Part shown: piece after piece, positions 8,571 through 19,023 of the stretch
Layout of the letters: every line of letters begins with the position of its first letter
Position numbering within the stretch: the stretch's first letter is position 1
Assembly (NCBI GenBank): GCA_020722725.1
Contig: DYKG01000019.1
Coordinates: 1-61,122 of the forward strand
Reading direction: 5' to 3'
DNA: 61,122 bases
Source: Candidatus Methylomirabilis sp.
GTDB taxonomy: Bacteria; Muiribacteriota; Ozemobacteria; Ozemobacterales; Ozemobacteraceae
Notes under the pieces: model-generated
Told to the model about the DNA's origin: nothing
Database searches by the model: none
What the model saw: the letters and a program-made list of their open reading frames with translations, nothing else
Translations under genes and position numbers: made by a program

Positions 8571-9962
8571 TTAAAGATTCCTCAACCAGTTTTCAAATTC
8601 GTCTTCGAAATCTTCCATGTTTTTGCCGGTGGCTTCGACCATTGCTTCATCGATGCTTTTTCCCTGGCCCAGTGCTGATAAAACAGCGTCAAATGATGAC
8701 TCACCGTAAAAATCCGCCATGCATCGTACTGCAAGATAAGAAGCGATATATCCCTTTGAAACATCAAGGTGCGAGCCTCCACCAATATATGACGGAACGT
8801 CTCTCAGCTTGACAAAATTCTGTTTTTCGACGAATTCATTCTGATAAATCGACTGGTAGTCATAGCGCATTTCTTCAGGTGAGCCATTCGATGCCTGAAA
8901 TTCATGATACTGGGCCAGGCCTTCGTTTAGCCAGAGAGGGCAGCGATTGTTTGTTTTCAGGTGAATGATGGTGTGGGTAAACTCATGGGCTAGAAGGCCT
9001 TTTACATACTCAGTGTTTTTGTATCCTGATTTTAGCGGTATCATGATCTGAATACCCTGGGCGGCTCCGGCAGACCAATCTTTGTTGATTTTGTAGTATT
9101 CTTCTGTCAGGAAGAAGACAACGTTAATTTTTACATCAGGGCTGTATGAAAGGGAATCGGTTACCTGAAAGAACACTTCGTCAAGTGTGTCAAAGGCAAT
9201 TTCGCCAAGGTCATTCTGTGAATTGCCGGCAAAATGAATTACGAAGCGCTGGTTTTCTTCTTTGGTCGAGCCCTCAGTAGAAGCGAGCATTTCTTTTGCC
9301 GCTTTGATTGCATTTTCAACCGCCATCTGTTCACGTTCATTCCTGGCAATTTTGGCGGCTTTTTCCCATAGTTCGATGGCCTCTTCAAAATACTTCAGTT
9401 CATAATTACATCTGCCAGCTGAAAAGAGCAGAAAAAAAGAATCAGGTTCGTTTTCCATGGCAGTGCTAAAATAGCCGAGCGCTTTTTCATACTGCATCAG
9501 TTGCAGAGCGGCCAGCCCGCATTTGGCAACAAGTTTAATGTTGTCGGGAGTTTTATAAAGGGCATTTTCGAAATGAGACAGAGATTTTTCAAAATCACCG
9601 GAATGATAAAGCATATCACCCCAGAAAGTTTCGATCACCGGGTGTCCGGGAACCAGGTCAGCCGCTTCAATAACCATATTTTCGTTGGTTTCAAAAGAAC
9701 GGTCACGATTCAATACGAGTTTTCTCATCAAAAAAGCGGCGAGATTTTGTTTTGAGCCTGCATTAGCGCCTGTTTTACAAGCAATTTTACGAAGTTCCTC
9801 GATTTTCTGGTCGAGTTTTTCAGAATCGGACTGGAATTCTTTTAGTTCTTTGCTTAGCTCTGCATCTGCAGGTTCAAGTTGATCGTCAAAAAGAAGAACG
9901 TCAGCTAATAACATTACTGGTAGAATAACCAGTATCAGGACGGCGATAATTTTTTTTACCAT
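8571..9962 (-). CDS. Secreted TPR protein with gluzincin-type metallopeptidase domain
   Basis: The 463-residue protein has an N-terminal signal sequence (VKKIIAVLILVILPVMLLA), a coiled-coil segment (about 30-65), two to four tetratricopeptide-like repeats (about 100-225) and a C-terminal peptidase domain. The zinc motif is HEFTH (His326, Glu327, His330), with the downstream Glu of LNEGLAQYHE as third ligand, as in the peptidase MA/gluzincin families. AGGAGAG precedes the ATG. It probably acts outside the cytoplasmic membrane; the TPR region may dock it to a substrate or partner. It starts just after the dnaJ terminator, so it is a separate transcript. The target is unknown. Confidence 0.82.
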   Translation of the reverse strand: MVKKIIAVLILVILPVMLLADVLLFDDQLEPADAELSKELKEFQSDSEKLDQKIEELRKIACKTGANAGSKQNLAAFLMRKLVLNRDRSFETNENMVIEAADLVPGHPVIETFWGDMLYHSGDFEKSLSHFENALYKTPDNIKLVAKCGLAALQLMQYEKALGYFSTAMENEPDSFFLLFSAGRCNYELKYFEEAIELWEKAAKIARNEREQMAVENAIKAAKEMLASTEGSTKEENQRFVIHFAGNSQNDLGEIAFDTLDEVFFQVTDSLSYSPDVKINVVFFLTEEYYKINKDWSAGAAQGIQIMIPLKSGYKNTEYVKGLLAHEFTHTIIHLKTNNRCPLWLNEGLAQYHEFQASNGSPEEMRYDYQSIYQNEFVEKQNFVKLRDVPSYIGGGSHLDVSKGYIASYLAVRCMADFYGESSFDAVLSALGQGKSIDEAMVEATGKNMEDFEDEFENWLRNL

Positions 9963-10037
9963 GGCTCACTCTCCTATTACAAAAATACCAGAAAAAGCCT
10001 ATTTTTGTAATGGTTCTGAACCGGCGCTCAGAAAAAC

Positions 10038-10079
10038 AAAAAAGATTTCTCATGCCTTGGGCAATGAAAAATCTTTTTT
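10038..10079 (-). terminator. Terminator of the heat-shock cluster (after dnaJ)
   Basis: A long hairpin on the minus strand: AAAAAAGATTT pairs with AAATCTTTTTT, with an inner TGCC-CAA-GGCA stem, ending in a T run. It starts 19 bases beyond the dnaJ stop. Confidence 0.85.
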
Positions 10080-10097
10080 GGGCTTCAAGTCTGAGGG

Positions 10098-11210
10098 TCA
10101 GCCCCCGAGGGCTTTTTTTACTTTATCGAAGAAAGATTTTCCCGAACCGATGCCAGTTGCTTTCGATTCCGGGTCTTCCTCTGCAAGTTGCAATAAAAGT
10201 TCGCGCTGGCGTGAGTTAATTTCGGTCGGAGTTCTGACAAAAATCTTAACCAGCTGATCACCCTGGTTGCCGCGCAAAGATTTTACTCCGTAGCCGCGCA
10301 GTCTGAATATTTTGCCGGTCTGGGTGCCTTCGGGAATCTTTATCTTGACAACTCCTTTGAGAGTAGGAACTTCAATTTCACCGCCGAGTGCAGCCAGGGG
10401 AAAAGTTATATTCTTTTCACAGATGATATCATCGCCGATTCTTTCAAAGAAGTCGTGCTTGCCAACGTTGATGAATATGTAAAGACTGCCGCTGGGGCCG
10501 CCTTTTTCGCCTGGTTCGCCTTCACCAGAAAGCTTGAGCTTGCTGCCGGTTTCAACTCCTGGTGGAATTTTTACGTCTATTTTAGATGCATGCCTGGTTC
10601 GGCCGGTACCTTTGCATTGATTGCATGGTTTGTCGATGATTTCGCCTTGACCCTGGCACTGATGACAGGTGCGCTGAATTGAGAAAAAGCCCTGTGCCAG
10701 GGAAATTGTGCCGCGGCCTTTGCAGACCGGGCATTGCTTCCGCTGACTGCCGGCTTCTGCGCCGGTGCCAGCACATGAGGTGCATTGAGCGGATTTCTGA
10801 ATGTTTATGGTTTTATCACAACCAAAAACCGCTTCTTCAAATGAAACATCGAGGTCATACCTCAGGTCATTGCCACGTCTTGGACCTCGGCGCTGAGTAC
10901 TGCTGCCGCCGAAAAAATCTGAGAGGATATCGCCAAAAATATCGCCAAACCCGAATCCACCCGTATCCTGGTAATTGAATCCGCTGGGGTCGACTCCTGC
11001 ATGTCCGAACTGATCATAGGCTGAGCGTTTCTGCGGATCAGAAAGGATCTGGTAGGCTTCGTTAATTTCTTTGAATTTTTCAACCGCATCTTCACTTTTG
11101 TTCACGTCAGGGTGATACTGGCGTGCAAGGTTGCGGAAAGCCCTCTTTAATTCACCTTCGTCGGCATTTTTCGGAACCCCGAGAACTTCATAGTAATCTC
11201 GTTTGGCCAT
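10098..11210 (-). CDS. dnaJ: Chaperone protein DnaJ
   Basis: DnaJ is the Hsp40 co-chaperone that delivers unfolded clients to DnaK and stimulates its ATPase. The 370-residue protein has the full type I layout: a J domain (1-70) with HPD at 33-35, a Gly/Phe region (about 73-115), a zinc region with four CxxCxGxG-type motifs ([32 protein letters not shown]), then the two client-binding beta domains. GGGAGAA precedes the ATG. It is the last gene of the groES-to-dnaJ cluster, 88 bases downstream of dnaK, with an intergenic hairpin between them that may lower DnaJ relative to DnaK. Confidence 0.98.
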   Translation of the reverse strand: MAKRDYYEVLGVPKNADEGELKRAFRNLARQYHPDVNKSEDAVEKFKEINEAYQILSDPQKRSAYDQFGHAGVDPSGFNYQDTGGFGFGDIFGDILSDFFGGSSTQRRGPRRGNDLRYDLDVSFEEAVFGCDKTINIQKSAQCTSCAGTGAEAGSQRKQCPVCKGRGTISLAQGFFSIQRTCHQCQGQGEIIDKPCNQCKGTGRTRHASKIDVKIPPGVETGSKLKLSGEGEPGEKGGPSGSLYIFINVGKHDFFERIGDDIICEKNITFPLAALGGEIEVPTLKGVVKIKIPEGTQTGKIFRLRGYGVKSLRGNQGDQLVKIFVRTPTEINSRQRELLLQLAEEDPESKATGIGSGKSFFDKVKKALGG

Positions 11211-11256
11211 CTAATTCTCCCTGTTATAATCTGGCTAAATAACAATTTTGGGGTAA

Positions 11257-11294
11257 ATTGCGGCAGATCAAATGTTTGTTTGATCTACCGCAAT
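11257..11294 (-). promoter_or_regulatory. dnaK-dnaJ intergenic hairpin
   Basis: A 16-base stem (ATTGCGGTAGATCAAA against TTTGATCTGCCGCAAT on the minus strand, with one G-U) closes a six-base loop directly after the dnaK stop. No T run follows, so it is more likely an mRNA stabiliser, processing site or partial attenuator than a full terminator. Confidence 0.65.
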
Positions 11295-11298
11295 AAAA

Positions 11299-13146
11299 TC
11301 AGTCAGCCTTTTTGAATTCAGCGTCTACAACGTTTTCGTCTTCATTGGCCGATTTTGCCTGTTCCGGTCCGGAGGATGCCTGGGGGCCGGCCTGCTGGGC
11401 TCCGGCATGCTGGTAAACATGTTCGCCAAGTTTCTGCGCGAAGGTTTTGAGGTCTTCTACGTTCTTTTTGATATTATCGGTATCTTTTGATTCAAGTGCT
11501 TTTTTGAGATTACCGATTCTTTCTTCAAGATTGTTCTTGAGGTCAGCCGGAACCTTATCGCCGAGTTCCTTGATGGTTTTCTCAGTTTGGTAAACCAGGC
11601 TTTCACCTTCATTGCGAACGTCGATGGCTTCACGCTGTTTGGCGTCATCCTGGGCAAATTTTTCCGCTTCTTTGACCATGCGGTCGATCTCGTCTTTATT
11701 CAGGCCAGAACTGTTGGTTATGGTGATTGCCTGTTCTTTGCCGGTGCCGAGGTCTTTGGCAGAAACGTTAACGATACCGTTTGCATCGATGTCAAATGTG
11801 ACTTCGATCTGGGGAACGCCGCGTGGCGCGGGGGGAATGCCGACCAGGTCGAAGCGGCCGAGGGTTTTGTTGTCGGCTGCCATTGGTCTTTCGCCCTGTA
11901 GAACGTGAACCGAAACTGCCGGCTGGTTGTCAGAAGCAGTTGAGAAAACCTGGCTCTTCTTCGTGGGAATAGTGGTGTTGCGGCCGATGAGAACGGTCAT
12001 AACGCCACCGAGAGTTTCGATGCCCAGAGAAAGAGGGGTGACATCGAGAAGAAGAACATCTTTAACTTCGCCACCCAGAATACCGGCCTGAATAGCCGCA
12101 CCCATGGCAACGCATTCCATTGGATCGACCCCGCGTTCCGGGTCTTTCCCGAAATGGGCTTTCAGCAAATTTTGAATGATCGGCATGCGGGTCGGGCCGC
12201 CGACCATGATGATATGGTCAATTTCGCCGCGTTTGAGGCCGGCATCGTTAAGTGCGTTGTCGATTGGCGCTTTGCACCTTTCGACGATTGAATCGACCAG
12301 CTCTTCAAGCTTTGATCTTGAAATGGTCATTACCAGATGTTTGGGGCCTTCAGCGGTGGCGGTTATGAAAGGCAGATTGATGTCGGTATTGGTGGTGGTT
12401 GACAGTTCAATCTTGGCTTTTTCAGCGGCTTCGCGCACACGCTGCATTGCCATTGAATCTTTCTGCAGATCGACGCCTTCGTTCTTTCTGAATTCGCTGG
12501 TGATCCAGTCGATGATCAGCTTATCCATGTCGGTGCCGCCCAGTTTGGTGTCACCGTTGGTTGAAAGCACTTCAAACACGCCATTGCCAAGTTCGAGAAT
12601 GGTCACGTCGAGAGTACCACCGCCCAGGTCGAATACCAGAATTTTGCGTTCGCCTTCTTTATCGAGACCATAGGCCAGAGCCGCAGCAGTAGGTTCGTTG
12701 ATGATGCGCTTGACTTCGATACCGGCGATAGCTCCGGCGTCTTTAGTTGCCTGGCGCTGAGCATCGTCGAAATAAGCCGGAACGGTAATTACCGCACCGG
12801 TTACCTTGTCATTAAGAAAGGCTTCAGCGTCGGTTTTGATCTTCTGCAGAATGCATGCAGATATTTCCTGGGGGGTGTACTGCTTGCCGTCTACACTGAT
12901 TTTGTCTTTGGTGCCCATTTTGCGTTTAACGGCAATGATGGTGCGGTCCGGGTTGGTGGTAGCCTGGCGTCTGGCCGGTTCGCCGATAAGGCGCTGACCG
13001 TCTTTGGTAAAAGCGACCACGCTTGGAAAAGCCTTGCCGCCGATGGAATTGCCTTCGGCGCTTGGAATGATGACTGGTTTGCCGCCTTCAATCACAGCTG
13101 CAGCTGAGTTGGAAGTTCCTAAGTCTATACCGATAACCCTGCCCAT
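11299..13146 (-). CDS. dnaK: Chaperone protein DnaK (Hsp70)
   Basis: An ATP-dependent Hsp70 chaperone of 615 residues. Visible signatures are GIDLGTSNS at the N-terminus (phosphate 1), [14 protein letters not shown] (phosphate 2), the hydrophobic interdomain linker [16 protein letters not shown], the peptide-binding domain, and the acidic tail ending DAEFKKAD. The ATPase domain lacks the 20-plus-residue insertion that proteobacterial DnaK carries after the IAVKR segment, so it is of the short form typical of Firmicutes and some deep lineages. TAGGAGG lies upstream of the ATG. It works with GrpE, encoded 35 bases upstream, and DnaJ, encoded downstream. Confidence 0.98.
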   Translation of the reverse strand: MGRVIGIDLGTSNSAAAVIEGGKPVIIPSAEGNSIGGKAFPSVVAFTKDGQRLIGEPARRQATTNPDRTIIAVKRKMGTKDKISVDGKQYTPQEISACILQKIKTDAEAFLNDKVTGAVITVPAYFDDAQRQATKDAGAIAGIEVKRIINEPTAAALAYGLDKEGERKILVFDLGGGTLDVTILELGNGVFEVLSTNGDTKLGGTDMDKLIIDWITSEFRKNEGVDLQKDSMAMQRVREAAEKAKIELSTTTNTDINLPFITATAEGPKHLVMTISRSKLEELVDSIVERCKAPIDNALNDAGLKRGEIDHIIMVGGPTRMPIIQNLLKAHFGKDPERGVDPMECVAMGAAIQAGILGGEVKDVLLLDVTPLSLGIETLGGVMTVLIGRNTTIPTKKSQVFSTASDNQPAVSVHVLQGERPMAADNKTLGRFDLVGIPPAPRGVPQIEVTFDIDANGIVNVSAKDLGTGKEQAITITNSSGLNKDEIDRMVKEAEKFAQDDAKQREAIDVRNEGESLVYQTEKTIKELGDKVPADLKNNLEERIGNLKKALESKDTDNIKKNVEDLKTFAQKLGEHVYQHAGAQQAGPQASSGPEQAKSANEDENVVDAEFKKAD

Positions 13147-13181
13147 ATTATTTCCTCCTATAGTTATTGCGGGTTTGAAAA

Positions 13182-13772
13182 TTACTTCTGATTGATTTCT
13201 ACTTTAGCAGTACGAAGAACTCGTTCTTTGAAGGTATAACCCTTTTCAAATTCATTAAGAACGATTTCGTCATCCTCTTCTTCAATTGTTCGTTTACACA
13301 TTGCTTCGTGAAAGTTGGGGTCGAAACGCTGGCCTTTGGCCAGTATCGGCTTCAAACCCTCTTTTTCAAGGGTGTCGGTGAGCTGAAATGAGAACATTTC
13401 AAGCCCATCCATGACTTTTTTGTCTACATTGATCTTTGAAATCTGTTCAAGAGCCTTATCCATGGTGTCGATGACCGGCAGAAGTTTTTTCAAAAAATCT
13501 TCGACCCCGCGGTTACGGGCTTCCAGCACTTCTTTGGCCGACCGGCGCACAATGTTCTGGTAGTCGGCAAGAGCTCTTAAATAGCGGGCCTTCATGTCTT
13601 CTAATTCTTTTTTCAACATGGCTTCAGCCGACTCGGGGTTCTTCGCTTCTGATTCCTCGGCGGCAGAAGCTTTTTCTTCGGCAGCAACTTCAGTTGAATC
13701 AATTTCTTCGCCGGGTGCCGCTTGTTTGTTTTCCTGGGTTTCCGGTTCTGATTGATGATTTTTCTGGGTCAT
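13182..13772 (-). CDS. grpE: Nucleotide exchange factor GrpE
   Basis: GrpE releases ADP from DnaK. The 196-residue protein has an acidic, disordered N-terminus (Glu/Ala-rich, about 1-55), the long dimerising helix, a four-helix section ([15 protein letters not shown]) and the beta-wing with the family signature around [13 protein letters not shown] and [16 protein letters not shown]. The ATG at 13772 fits the family better than an upstream in-frame TTG at 13790. It lies between hrcA (24-base gap) and dnaK, the classical hrcA-grpE-dnaK-dnaJ order. Confidence 0.96.
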   Translation of the reverse strand: MTQKNHQSEPETQENKQAAPGEEIDSTEVAAEEKASAAEESEAKNPESAEAMLKKELEDMKARYLRALADYQNIVRRSAKEVLEARNRGVEDFLKKLLPVIDTMDKALEQISKINVDKKVMDGLEMFSFQLTDTLEKEGLKPILAKGQRFDPNFHEAMCKRTIEEEDDEIVLNEFEKGYTFKERVLRTAKVEINQK

Positions 13773-13795
13773 ATTTCTCTTTCGCCTCAAAGAAT

Positions 13796-14896
13796 TTACT
13801 TTTTTTCAGGAAGCCGGCCACCGATGAGCAGCTGGCTTAGTGTGTTCGAAAGCCTGATCAGGGTTGCGACAACTTTGCTGTAGTCCATGCGCAGGGGCCC
13901 GATAAGCCCAATTTTGCCTATTGAACGATTGGGACCAAGATATTTGGCGGTAACGACCGACATGTCTTTAATTTCGAGCCCCGAATCGGAACCAATGTTT
14001 ACCATGATTTCCTCATCGCTATCAAGCGATTTCGCCAGAATTTTCAGAAGGTCTTCTTTCTGGTCGAGCAGTCTGAGCATTTCTTTCATTTTACCGGCAT
14101 CGTTGAATTCGGGCTGGTCAAAAAAATTCAGGAAACCATCTAGCATGATGCAGTCTTCGCCGGATGGCTGGGCTGAGCGTCGTATGGTGGAAACCAGCGA
14201 CGAAAGCAGGTTGTTGTAGCGGCTGATCAACTGCCTGGTCTGTTCGATGAAGTTGCGTTCATATTGATGATAACGGTAGTGACAAAGCTGGGCATTTAAG
14301 AGAATTACAAGCTTTTCAAGAATGTCGTCAGAAGTTTCACTGGGAATATTAACGATCTGATCGCTTATTTGCCCGTTTTCGTCAACAGTTACCAGCATCG
14401 CCTTGTTTTCCAGAACTCTGAAAAGCCGCACTGACTGCAGAAGGGCAGGGGACTGCCTTGGGGCAAGCAGAACGCCGGCCAGGTTGGTTTTCTGACAGGC
14501 ATATTTGATTGCAGTTTTTAGAACATCCTGGGTGTGCAGGTGGTCAATATCAGAATTCTGGGCGATTTTACCGATCAGGGCTTCTTCAAGCTGGCTGATG
14601 CGTTCGTATTCAAGTAAAAAATTAACATAAAACCGGTAGCCTTTTTCGGTTGGGACTCTTCCGGCGGATGTGTGGGGACTGAAAAGATACCCCATCAGTT
14701 CCAGGTCAGCCATTTCATTGCGGATGGTCGCAGGTGAGCAGGCCAGCTTTCCCGAGCGGGAAATAGTTCTGGAGCCTACTGGAATGCTGGTGCTGATGAA
14801 GGAATCGCAGACCTCTTTCAGAACGTACTTTTGTCGTTCGTTCAGATCGATCAGTCTTTCCTGTTCGGTTTCAGCAGCGGTTGTAAAATTCTTCAC
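13796..14896 (-). CDS. hrcA: Heat-inducible transcription repressor HrcA
   Basis: HrcA binds CIRCE operators and represses chaperone genes, and its own folding is titrated by GroEL. The N-terminal winged-helix region is evident (LNERQKYVLKEVCDSFI, SPATIRNEMADLELMGYL, HTSAGRVPTEKGYRFYV), followed by the GAF-like and inserted dimerisation domains. The start is uncertain. A GTG at 14896 gives 366 residues, a TTG at 14932 would give 378, and the family usually begins at the LNERQ segment (about 349 residues here); none has a strong ribosome site. The gene lies in the cluster it is expected to control, whose CIRCE is at 19024-19050. Confidence 0.94.
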   Translation of the reverse strand: MKNFTTAAETEQERLIDLNERQKYVLKEVCDSFISTSIPVGSRTISRSGKLACSPATIRNEMADLELMGYLFSPHTSAGRVPTEKGYRFYVNFLLEYERISQLEEALIGKIAQNSDIDHLHTQDVLKTAIKYACQKTNLAGVLLAPRQSPALLQSVRLFRVLENKAMLVTVDENGQISDQIVNIPSETSDDILEKLVILLNAQLCHYRYHQYERNFIEQTRQLISRYNNLLSSLVSTIRRSAQPSGEDCIMLDGFLNFFDQPEFNDAGKMKEMLRLLDQKEDLLKILAKSLDSDEEIMVNIGSDSGLEIKDMSVVTAKYLGPNRSIGKIGLIGPLRMDYSKVVATLIRLSNTLSQLLIGGRLPEKK

Positions 14897-14972
14897 ATTA
14901 CTTCGGTCGAGGCAGTCAAGAAAGCAGAGCAACCTCTGCGGCTGGTGCCGAGAGATTGCCCTGCGTGATAGA

Positions 14973-16604
14973 TCAATAATCCATATCCATGTCTGGAGCG
15001 GATGGAGCGTTGTTCTTCTTTTCGGGCAGTTCGGCGACCAGAACTTCAGTGGTCAGCAGAATTGATGCGATAGAAGAGGCGTTCTGCAGAGCAGAGCGGG
15101 TAACCTTCGCGGGATCGATAATACCGGCTTTATACATATCGGTATAATTGTCGGCAACGACGTCATAACCATAACCACTGGTGTTTTTGTTAATGACATT
15201 TTCGATGATGACTGAAGGTTCGAGACCGGCATTGGTGAGGATCATGCGCATCGGAGCATAAAGCGCCTTGCGAATGATGTTCACGCCGACTTTTTCATCG
15301 CCGGTAGCTTCTTTTTCAAGCTTTTCAAGGGATTTGAGGGCACTGATGTAGGTAACACCACCACCAGCGACAATGCCTTCTTCAACTGCGGCGCGGGTTG
15401 CGCTGAGGGCATCTTCTACGCGGGTTTTGCGTTCTTTCATTTCAGTTTCGGTTGCGGCACCGACTTTGATTACTGCAACGCCGCCGGCGAGTTTAGCCAG
15501 TCTTTCCTGCAGTTTTTCCTTGTCATATGAGCTGGTGCTGTGTTCGATTTCGGCTTTGATCTGGGCGATGCGGTCGGTCAGGGCTTTGGTATTGCCGGCA
15601 CCGTCAACGATGGTGGTCATTTCTTTGCTGACCACAACTTTTTTGGCACGGCCAAGCTGATCGATAGTTGCTTTGTCAAGTTTCATGCCGAGTTCTTCGC
15701 TGATTTTCTGGCCACCGGTCAGAATTGCGATGTCTTCGAGCATGGCTTTGCGCTTGTCACCGAAACCGGGGGCTTTAACGGCAACACAATTGAAAGTGCC
15801 GCGCAGGCGGTTAACAACCAGAGTTGCCAGAGCTTCGCCTTCAACGTCTTCGGCGATGATCAGCAGAGGTTTGTTGACCTGAACGATCTTTTCAAGCAGT
15901 GGAAGGATTTCTTTGATGTTGTTAATTTTGTTTTCAGTGATGAGAATGTAGGGATTTTCGAGAACAGCTTCCATTCTTTCCTGGTCGGTAACCATATAAG
16001 GGCTGACATAGCCTTTGTCGAATTCCATACCATCGGTGAATTCAAGGGTTGTATCGAAGCTTTTGGCTTCTTCAACGGTGATGACACCATCTTTGCCAAC
16101 TTTGTCCATGGCTTCGGCGATGATTTTGCCGATTTCGGGATCACGGGCGGAAATGGTGGCAACCTGGGCTACGCTGTCTTTATTGTCATCAACTTTTTTG
16201 GAAAGTTTTTTGATTTCAGCGACAACCTGTTCTACTGCTTTTTCAATGCCGTGCTTTAAAAAGCTGGGGTTTGCACCGGCAGCTACGTTTTTGAAGCCTT
16301 CCTGAACAATCGCCTGTGCCAGAACAGTGGCGGTGGTGGTGCCATCGCCGGCCACATCGTTGGTCTTGCTGGCAACTTCTTTAACGAGCTGAGCGCCCAT
16401 GTTTTCAAATTTATCGGTTACTTCGATTTCTTTGGCGATGGTTACGCCGTCATTGGTGACGGTGGGGCTGCCAAATTTCTTGTCGAGAATTGCATAACAG
16501 CCTTTGGGGCCAAGGGTGGCTCTAACGGCGTTAGCTACAAGATTTACACCTTTTTCCAGAGAATATCTTGCTTCGTCCCAGTATTTAAGTTGTTTTGCGG
16601 TCAT
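14973..16604 (-). CDS. groEL2: Chaperonin GroEL, second copy (no GGM tail)
   Basis: The 543-residue Hsp60 has all core elements: the ATP-binding [11 protein letters not shown] segment, the apical client-binding region and the [21 protein letters not shown] hinge/ATPase signature. Unlike the first copy it ends in a short Asn/Asp/Met tail (DMDMDY) instead of Gly-Gly-Met repeats. AGGAG precedes the ATG at 16604. It is paired with its own groES (16641-16931) and followed by hrcA, so it sits in the middle of the heat-shock cluster. The two GroELs are similar along their whole length, so they look like an old duplication. The altered C-terminus, which projects into the folding cavity, suggests a specialised client range (inference). 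Confidence 0.97.
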   Translation of the reverse strand: MTAKQLKYWDEARYSLEKGVNLVANAVRATLGPKGCYAILDKKFGSPTVTNDGVTIAKEIEVTDKFENMGAQLVKEVASKTNDVAGDGTTTATVLAQAIVQEGFKNVAAGANPSFLKHGIEKAVEQVVAEIKKLSKKVDDNKDSVAQVATISARDPEIGKIIAEAMDKVGKDGVITVEEAKSFDTTLEFTDGMEFDKGYVSPYMVTDQERMEAVLENPYILITENKINNIKEILPLLEKIVQVNKPLLIIAEDVEGEALATLVVNRLRGTFNCVAVKAPGFGDKRKAMLEDIAILTGGQKISEELGMKLDKATIDQLGRAKKVVVSKEMTTIVDGAGNTKALTDRIAQIKAEIEHSTSSYDKEKLQERLAKLAGGVAVIKVGAATETEMKERKTRVEDALSATRAAVEEGIVAGGGVTYISALKSLEKLEKEATGDEKVGVNIIRKALYAPMRMILTNAGLEPSVIIENVINKNTSGYGYDVVADNYTDMYKAGIIDPAKVTRSALQNASSIASILLTTEVLVAELPEKKNNAPSAPDMDMDY

Positions 16605-16640
16605 ATTATGCTCCTGATAAGCTTATTTATTGATTTAGGA

Positions 16641-16931
16641 TTACTTGATAATGGCGAGAATGTCTTCTTCGCGCAGAATCAGATAGCTGTCAGCTTCGAT
16701 TTTGATTTCGGTGCCGGCATATTTAGAGAAAATGATCTGATCGTCTTTTTTAACTTCGAGCGCAGTTCTTTCGCCGTTGTCATTGAGTTTGCCCGGGCCT
16801 ACGGCAATAACGGTGCCTTCGATGGGCTTTTCTTTGCTGGCGGTATCGGGCAGAATTACGCCGCCCTTTGATTTTTCAACGGTGTCTTTGGGTTTTACAA
16901 TCACGCGATCATTAAGGGGTTTAAGGTTCAT
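16641..16931 (-). CDS. groES2: Co-chaperonin GroES, second copy
   Basis: GroES caps the GroEL ring. The 96-residue protein starts at the ATG at 16931, directly after AGGAGG at five-base spacing; an in-frame start 60 bases upstream would add a non-homologous leader and is rejected. The core begins [13 protein letters not shown], followed by the mobile loop ([16 protein letters not shown]) and the C-terminal LREEDILAI. It lies 36 bases upstream of groEL2 and 75 bases downstream of groEL1. Its mobile loop differs from that of the first copy (SSGIIIPDTVSKAKP), which could favour pairing with one of the two GroELs. Confidence 0.96.
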   Translation of the reverse strand: MNLKPLNDRVIVKPKDTVEKSKGGVILPDTASKEKPIEGTVIAVGPGKLNDNGERTALEVKKDDQIIFSKYAGTEIKIEADSYLILREEDILAIIK

Positions 16932-17006
16932 AATATCCTCCTGATTCTTATTGAAAATTATTGAGAGTCCGGTGGGAGCATGCGCCCCCACCTGAATAGT
17001 CTGAGA

Positions 17007-18659
17007 TTACATCATGCCGGGCATCATGCCGCCCATACCACCCATGCCGCCCATGTTGGGCATGCCGGCCGGTTTGCCTTCTTCGGGAAGGTCGGCAACA
17101 AGAACTTCTGTGGTCATCAGAATTGATGCGATAGAAGAGGCATTCTGGAGTGCTGATCTGGTAACCTTTGCGGGATCGATGATTCCGGCTTTGAACATGT
17201 CGGTATATTCATTGGTCAGAACGTTATATCCGTAGCCGGGCTTATTTTCCTTCTTGATTCTTTCAATAATCACGGCGGGTTCGATGCCGGCATTGGCAAG
17301 AATGAAGTGGATAGGCTTGTGCAGAGCTTTGCGGACGATTTCAACGCCGATCTTTTCGTCGCCTTCAACTTTAAGGGTTTCGAGGGCGGTCAGGGCGTTG
17401 AGCAGGGCTACGCCGCCACCGGCAACGACGCCTTCTTCAACGGCGGCGCGGGTTGCGCTCAGAGCGTCTTCAACGCGGGTTTTGCGTTCTTTCATGGCTG
17501 TTTCAGTGGGGGCGCCGACTTTGATTACAGCAACGCCGCCGGAGAGTTTGGCCAGTCTTTCCTGGAGTTTTTCTTTATCATAAGAGCTGGTGCTTCTATC
17601 GATTTCAGCTTTGATCTGGCCGATTCTGGCCTGGATATCTTTGGCTGAGCCGCTTCCTTCAATAATGGTGGTGTTTTCTTTTGAAATAACCACTTTTTTT
17701 GCATTGCCAAGGTGTTCCAGAGTAACGTTTTCAAGTTTGAGGCCAACTTCTTCGCTAATTTTCTGACCTCTGGTCATAACGGCGATATCTTCGAGCATGG
17801 CTTTGCGTCTGTCGCCGAAAGCCGGTGCTTTAACGGCCACACAGTTGAAAGTGCCGCGCAGTTTGTTTACTACCAGAGTTGCAAGAGCTTCGCCTTCGAT
17901 ATCTTCAGCGATAATCAGTAGAGGTCTTTTGGTTTGAACAATGCTCTCAAGCACGGGCAGAATATCTTTGATGTTGTTTATTTTGCTGTCGGTTATAAGA
18001 ATGTAAGGATTTTCGAGAACTGCTTCCATTCTTTCGGCATCAGTGACCATGTAAGGGCTGACATATCCCTTGTCGAATTCCATGCCTTCAACGAAATCAA
18101 GGGTGGTGTCGAAGCTCTTGGCTTCTTCAACGGTGATAACGCCGTCTTTTCCAACCTTGTCCATGGCTTCGGCGATTACTTTGCCGATTTCGACGTCACG
18201 GGCAGAAATGGTTGCAACCTGAGCCACGCTGTCTTTGTTGTCATCAATTCTTTTAGACTGTTCTTTGATTTTTTCAACGACGGCTTTAACTGCCTTTTCG
18301 ATACCACGCTTGATATAAATTGGGGTGGCGCCAGCGGCGGTGTTCTTAAAACCTTCATGTACAATTGCCTGGGCGAGTACGGTGGCGGTAGTGGTGCCGT
18401 CACCGGCGATATCGTTGGTTTTGCTGGCAACTTCTTTTACCAGCTGAGCGCCCATATTTTCAAAGCGATCTTCAACTTCGATTTCTTTGGCGATCATGAC
18501 GCCGTCATTGGTAACGGTGGGGCTGCCAAAACTCTTGTTGAGAATCGCATAACAACCTTTGGGGCCGAGAGTTGAGCGAACTGCGTTTGCTACAGTATCG
18601 ACGCCCTTTTCCAGGGCTCTTCTTGCGTTTTCACCGTATTTGAGTTGTTTCGCTGCCAT
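17007..18659 (-). CDS. groEL: Chaperonin GroEL, first copy (GGM tail)
   Basis: A 550-residue Hsp60 of standard length with [11 protein letters not shown], the [21 protein letters not shown] signature and a C-terminal tail of Gly-Gly-Met repeats ([17 protein letters not shown]) as in housekeeping GroELs. AAGGAG precedes the ATG. It is 43 bases downstream of groES1 and directly under the CIRCE-controlled promoter, so it is the promoter-proximal and probably main chaperonin. Confidence 0.98.
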   Translation of the reverse strand: MAAKQLKYGENARRALEKGVDTVANAVRSTLGPKGCYAILNKSFGSPTVTNDGVMIAKEIEVEDRFENMGAQLVKEVASKTNDIAGDGTTTATVLAQAIVHEGFKNTAAGATPIYIKRGIEKAVKAVVEKIKEQSKRIDDNKDSVAQVATISARDVEIGKVIAEAMDKVGKDGVITVEEAKSFDTTLDFVEGMEFDKGYVSPYMVTDAERMEAVLENPYILITDSKINNIKDILPVLESIVQTKRPLLIIAEDIEGEALATLVVNKLRGTFNCVAVKAPAFGDRRKAMLEDIAVMTRGQKISEEVGLKLENVTLEHLGNAKKVVISKENTTIIEGSGSAKDIQARIGQIKAEIDRSTSSYDKEKLQERLAKLSGGVAVIKVGAPTETAMKERKTRVEDALSATRAAVEEGVVAGGGVALLNALTALETLKVEGDEKIGVEIVRKALHKPIHFILANAGIEPAVIIERIKKENKPGYGYNVLTNEYTDMFKAGIIDPAKVTRSALQNASSIASILMTTEVLVADLPEEGKPAGMPNMGGMGGMGGMMPGMM

Positions 18660-18702
18660 TTTCTGTCTCCTTCAAAAATTAATTTAAATTTACTGGTGTA
18701 AG

Positions 18703-18990
18703 TTATTCAACGGCCAATAGGTCGTCTTCTTTCATGATCAGGTGCTTTTCACCTTCGATCATGATTTCAGTGCCAGCCCATTCGGAAAAAATCACGCTGT
18801 CGCCGGTCTTTACCTGCAAAGGCACGGTTTTGCCCTTGGCTGTTTTATTGCCGGTGCCGACAAAAACCACTTTGCCGCGCTGAGGCTTGGCTTTTGAAAC
18901 GGTGTCGGGAATGATGATTCCTGATGAGGTTTTGGTTTCGGTTTCTGCGACCTTGACGACTATTCGGCCACCCATTGGGGTAAGTTCCAT
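18703..18990 (-). CDS. groES: Co-chaperonin GroES, first copy
   Basis: The 95-residue protein begins MELTPMGGRIVVKV and carries the mobile loop (TSSGIIIPDTVSKAKP) and a C-terminal LIMKEDDLLAVE. GAGGAGG precedes the ATG. It is the first gene of the cluster. Its leader carries the CIRCE element 34 bases upstream of the ATG, so transcription should be repressed by HrcA and rise on heat shock. Confidence 0.97.
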   Translation of the reverse strand: MELTPMGGRIVVKVAETETKTSSGIIIPDTVSKAKPQRGKVVFVGTGNKTAKGKTVPLQVKTGDSVIFSEWAGTEIMIEGEKHLIMKEDDLLAVE

Positions 18991-19023
18991 AACGCCCTCC
19001 TCGATAAGATTTCCTGATTTTTG

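Noticed and set aside
12176-12673. 165-codon frame antisense to dnaK
   Set aside because: Low-complexity Ser/Leu-rich shadow of dnaK with no ribosome site.
15540-16259. 239-codon frame antisense to groEL2
   Set aside because: Mirror of strongly biased codons in a conserved gene; the other groEL shows the same shadow at 17934-18575.
17934-18575. 213-codon frame antisense to groEL1
   Set aside because: Same reason: shadow of a conserved gene, no start signals.
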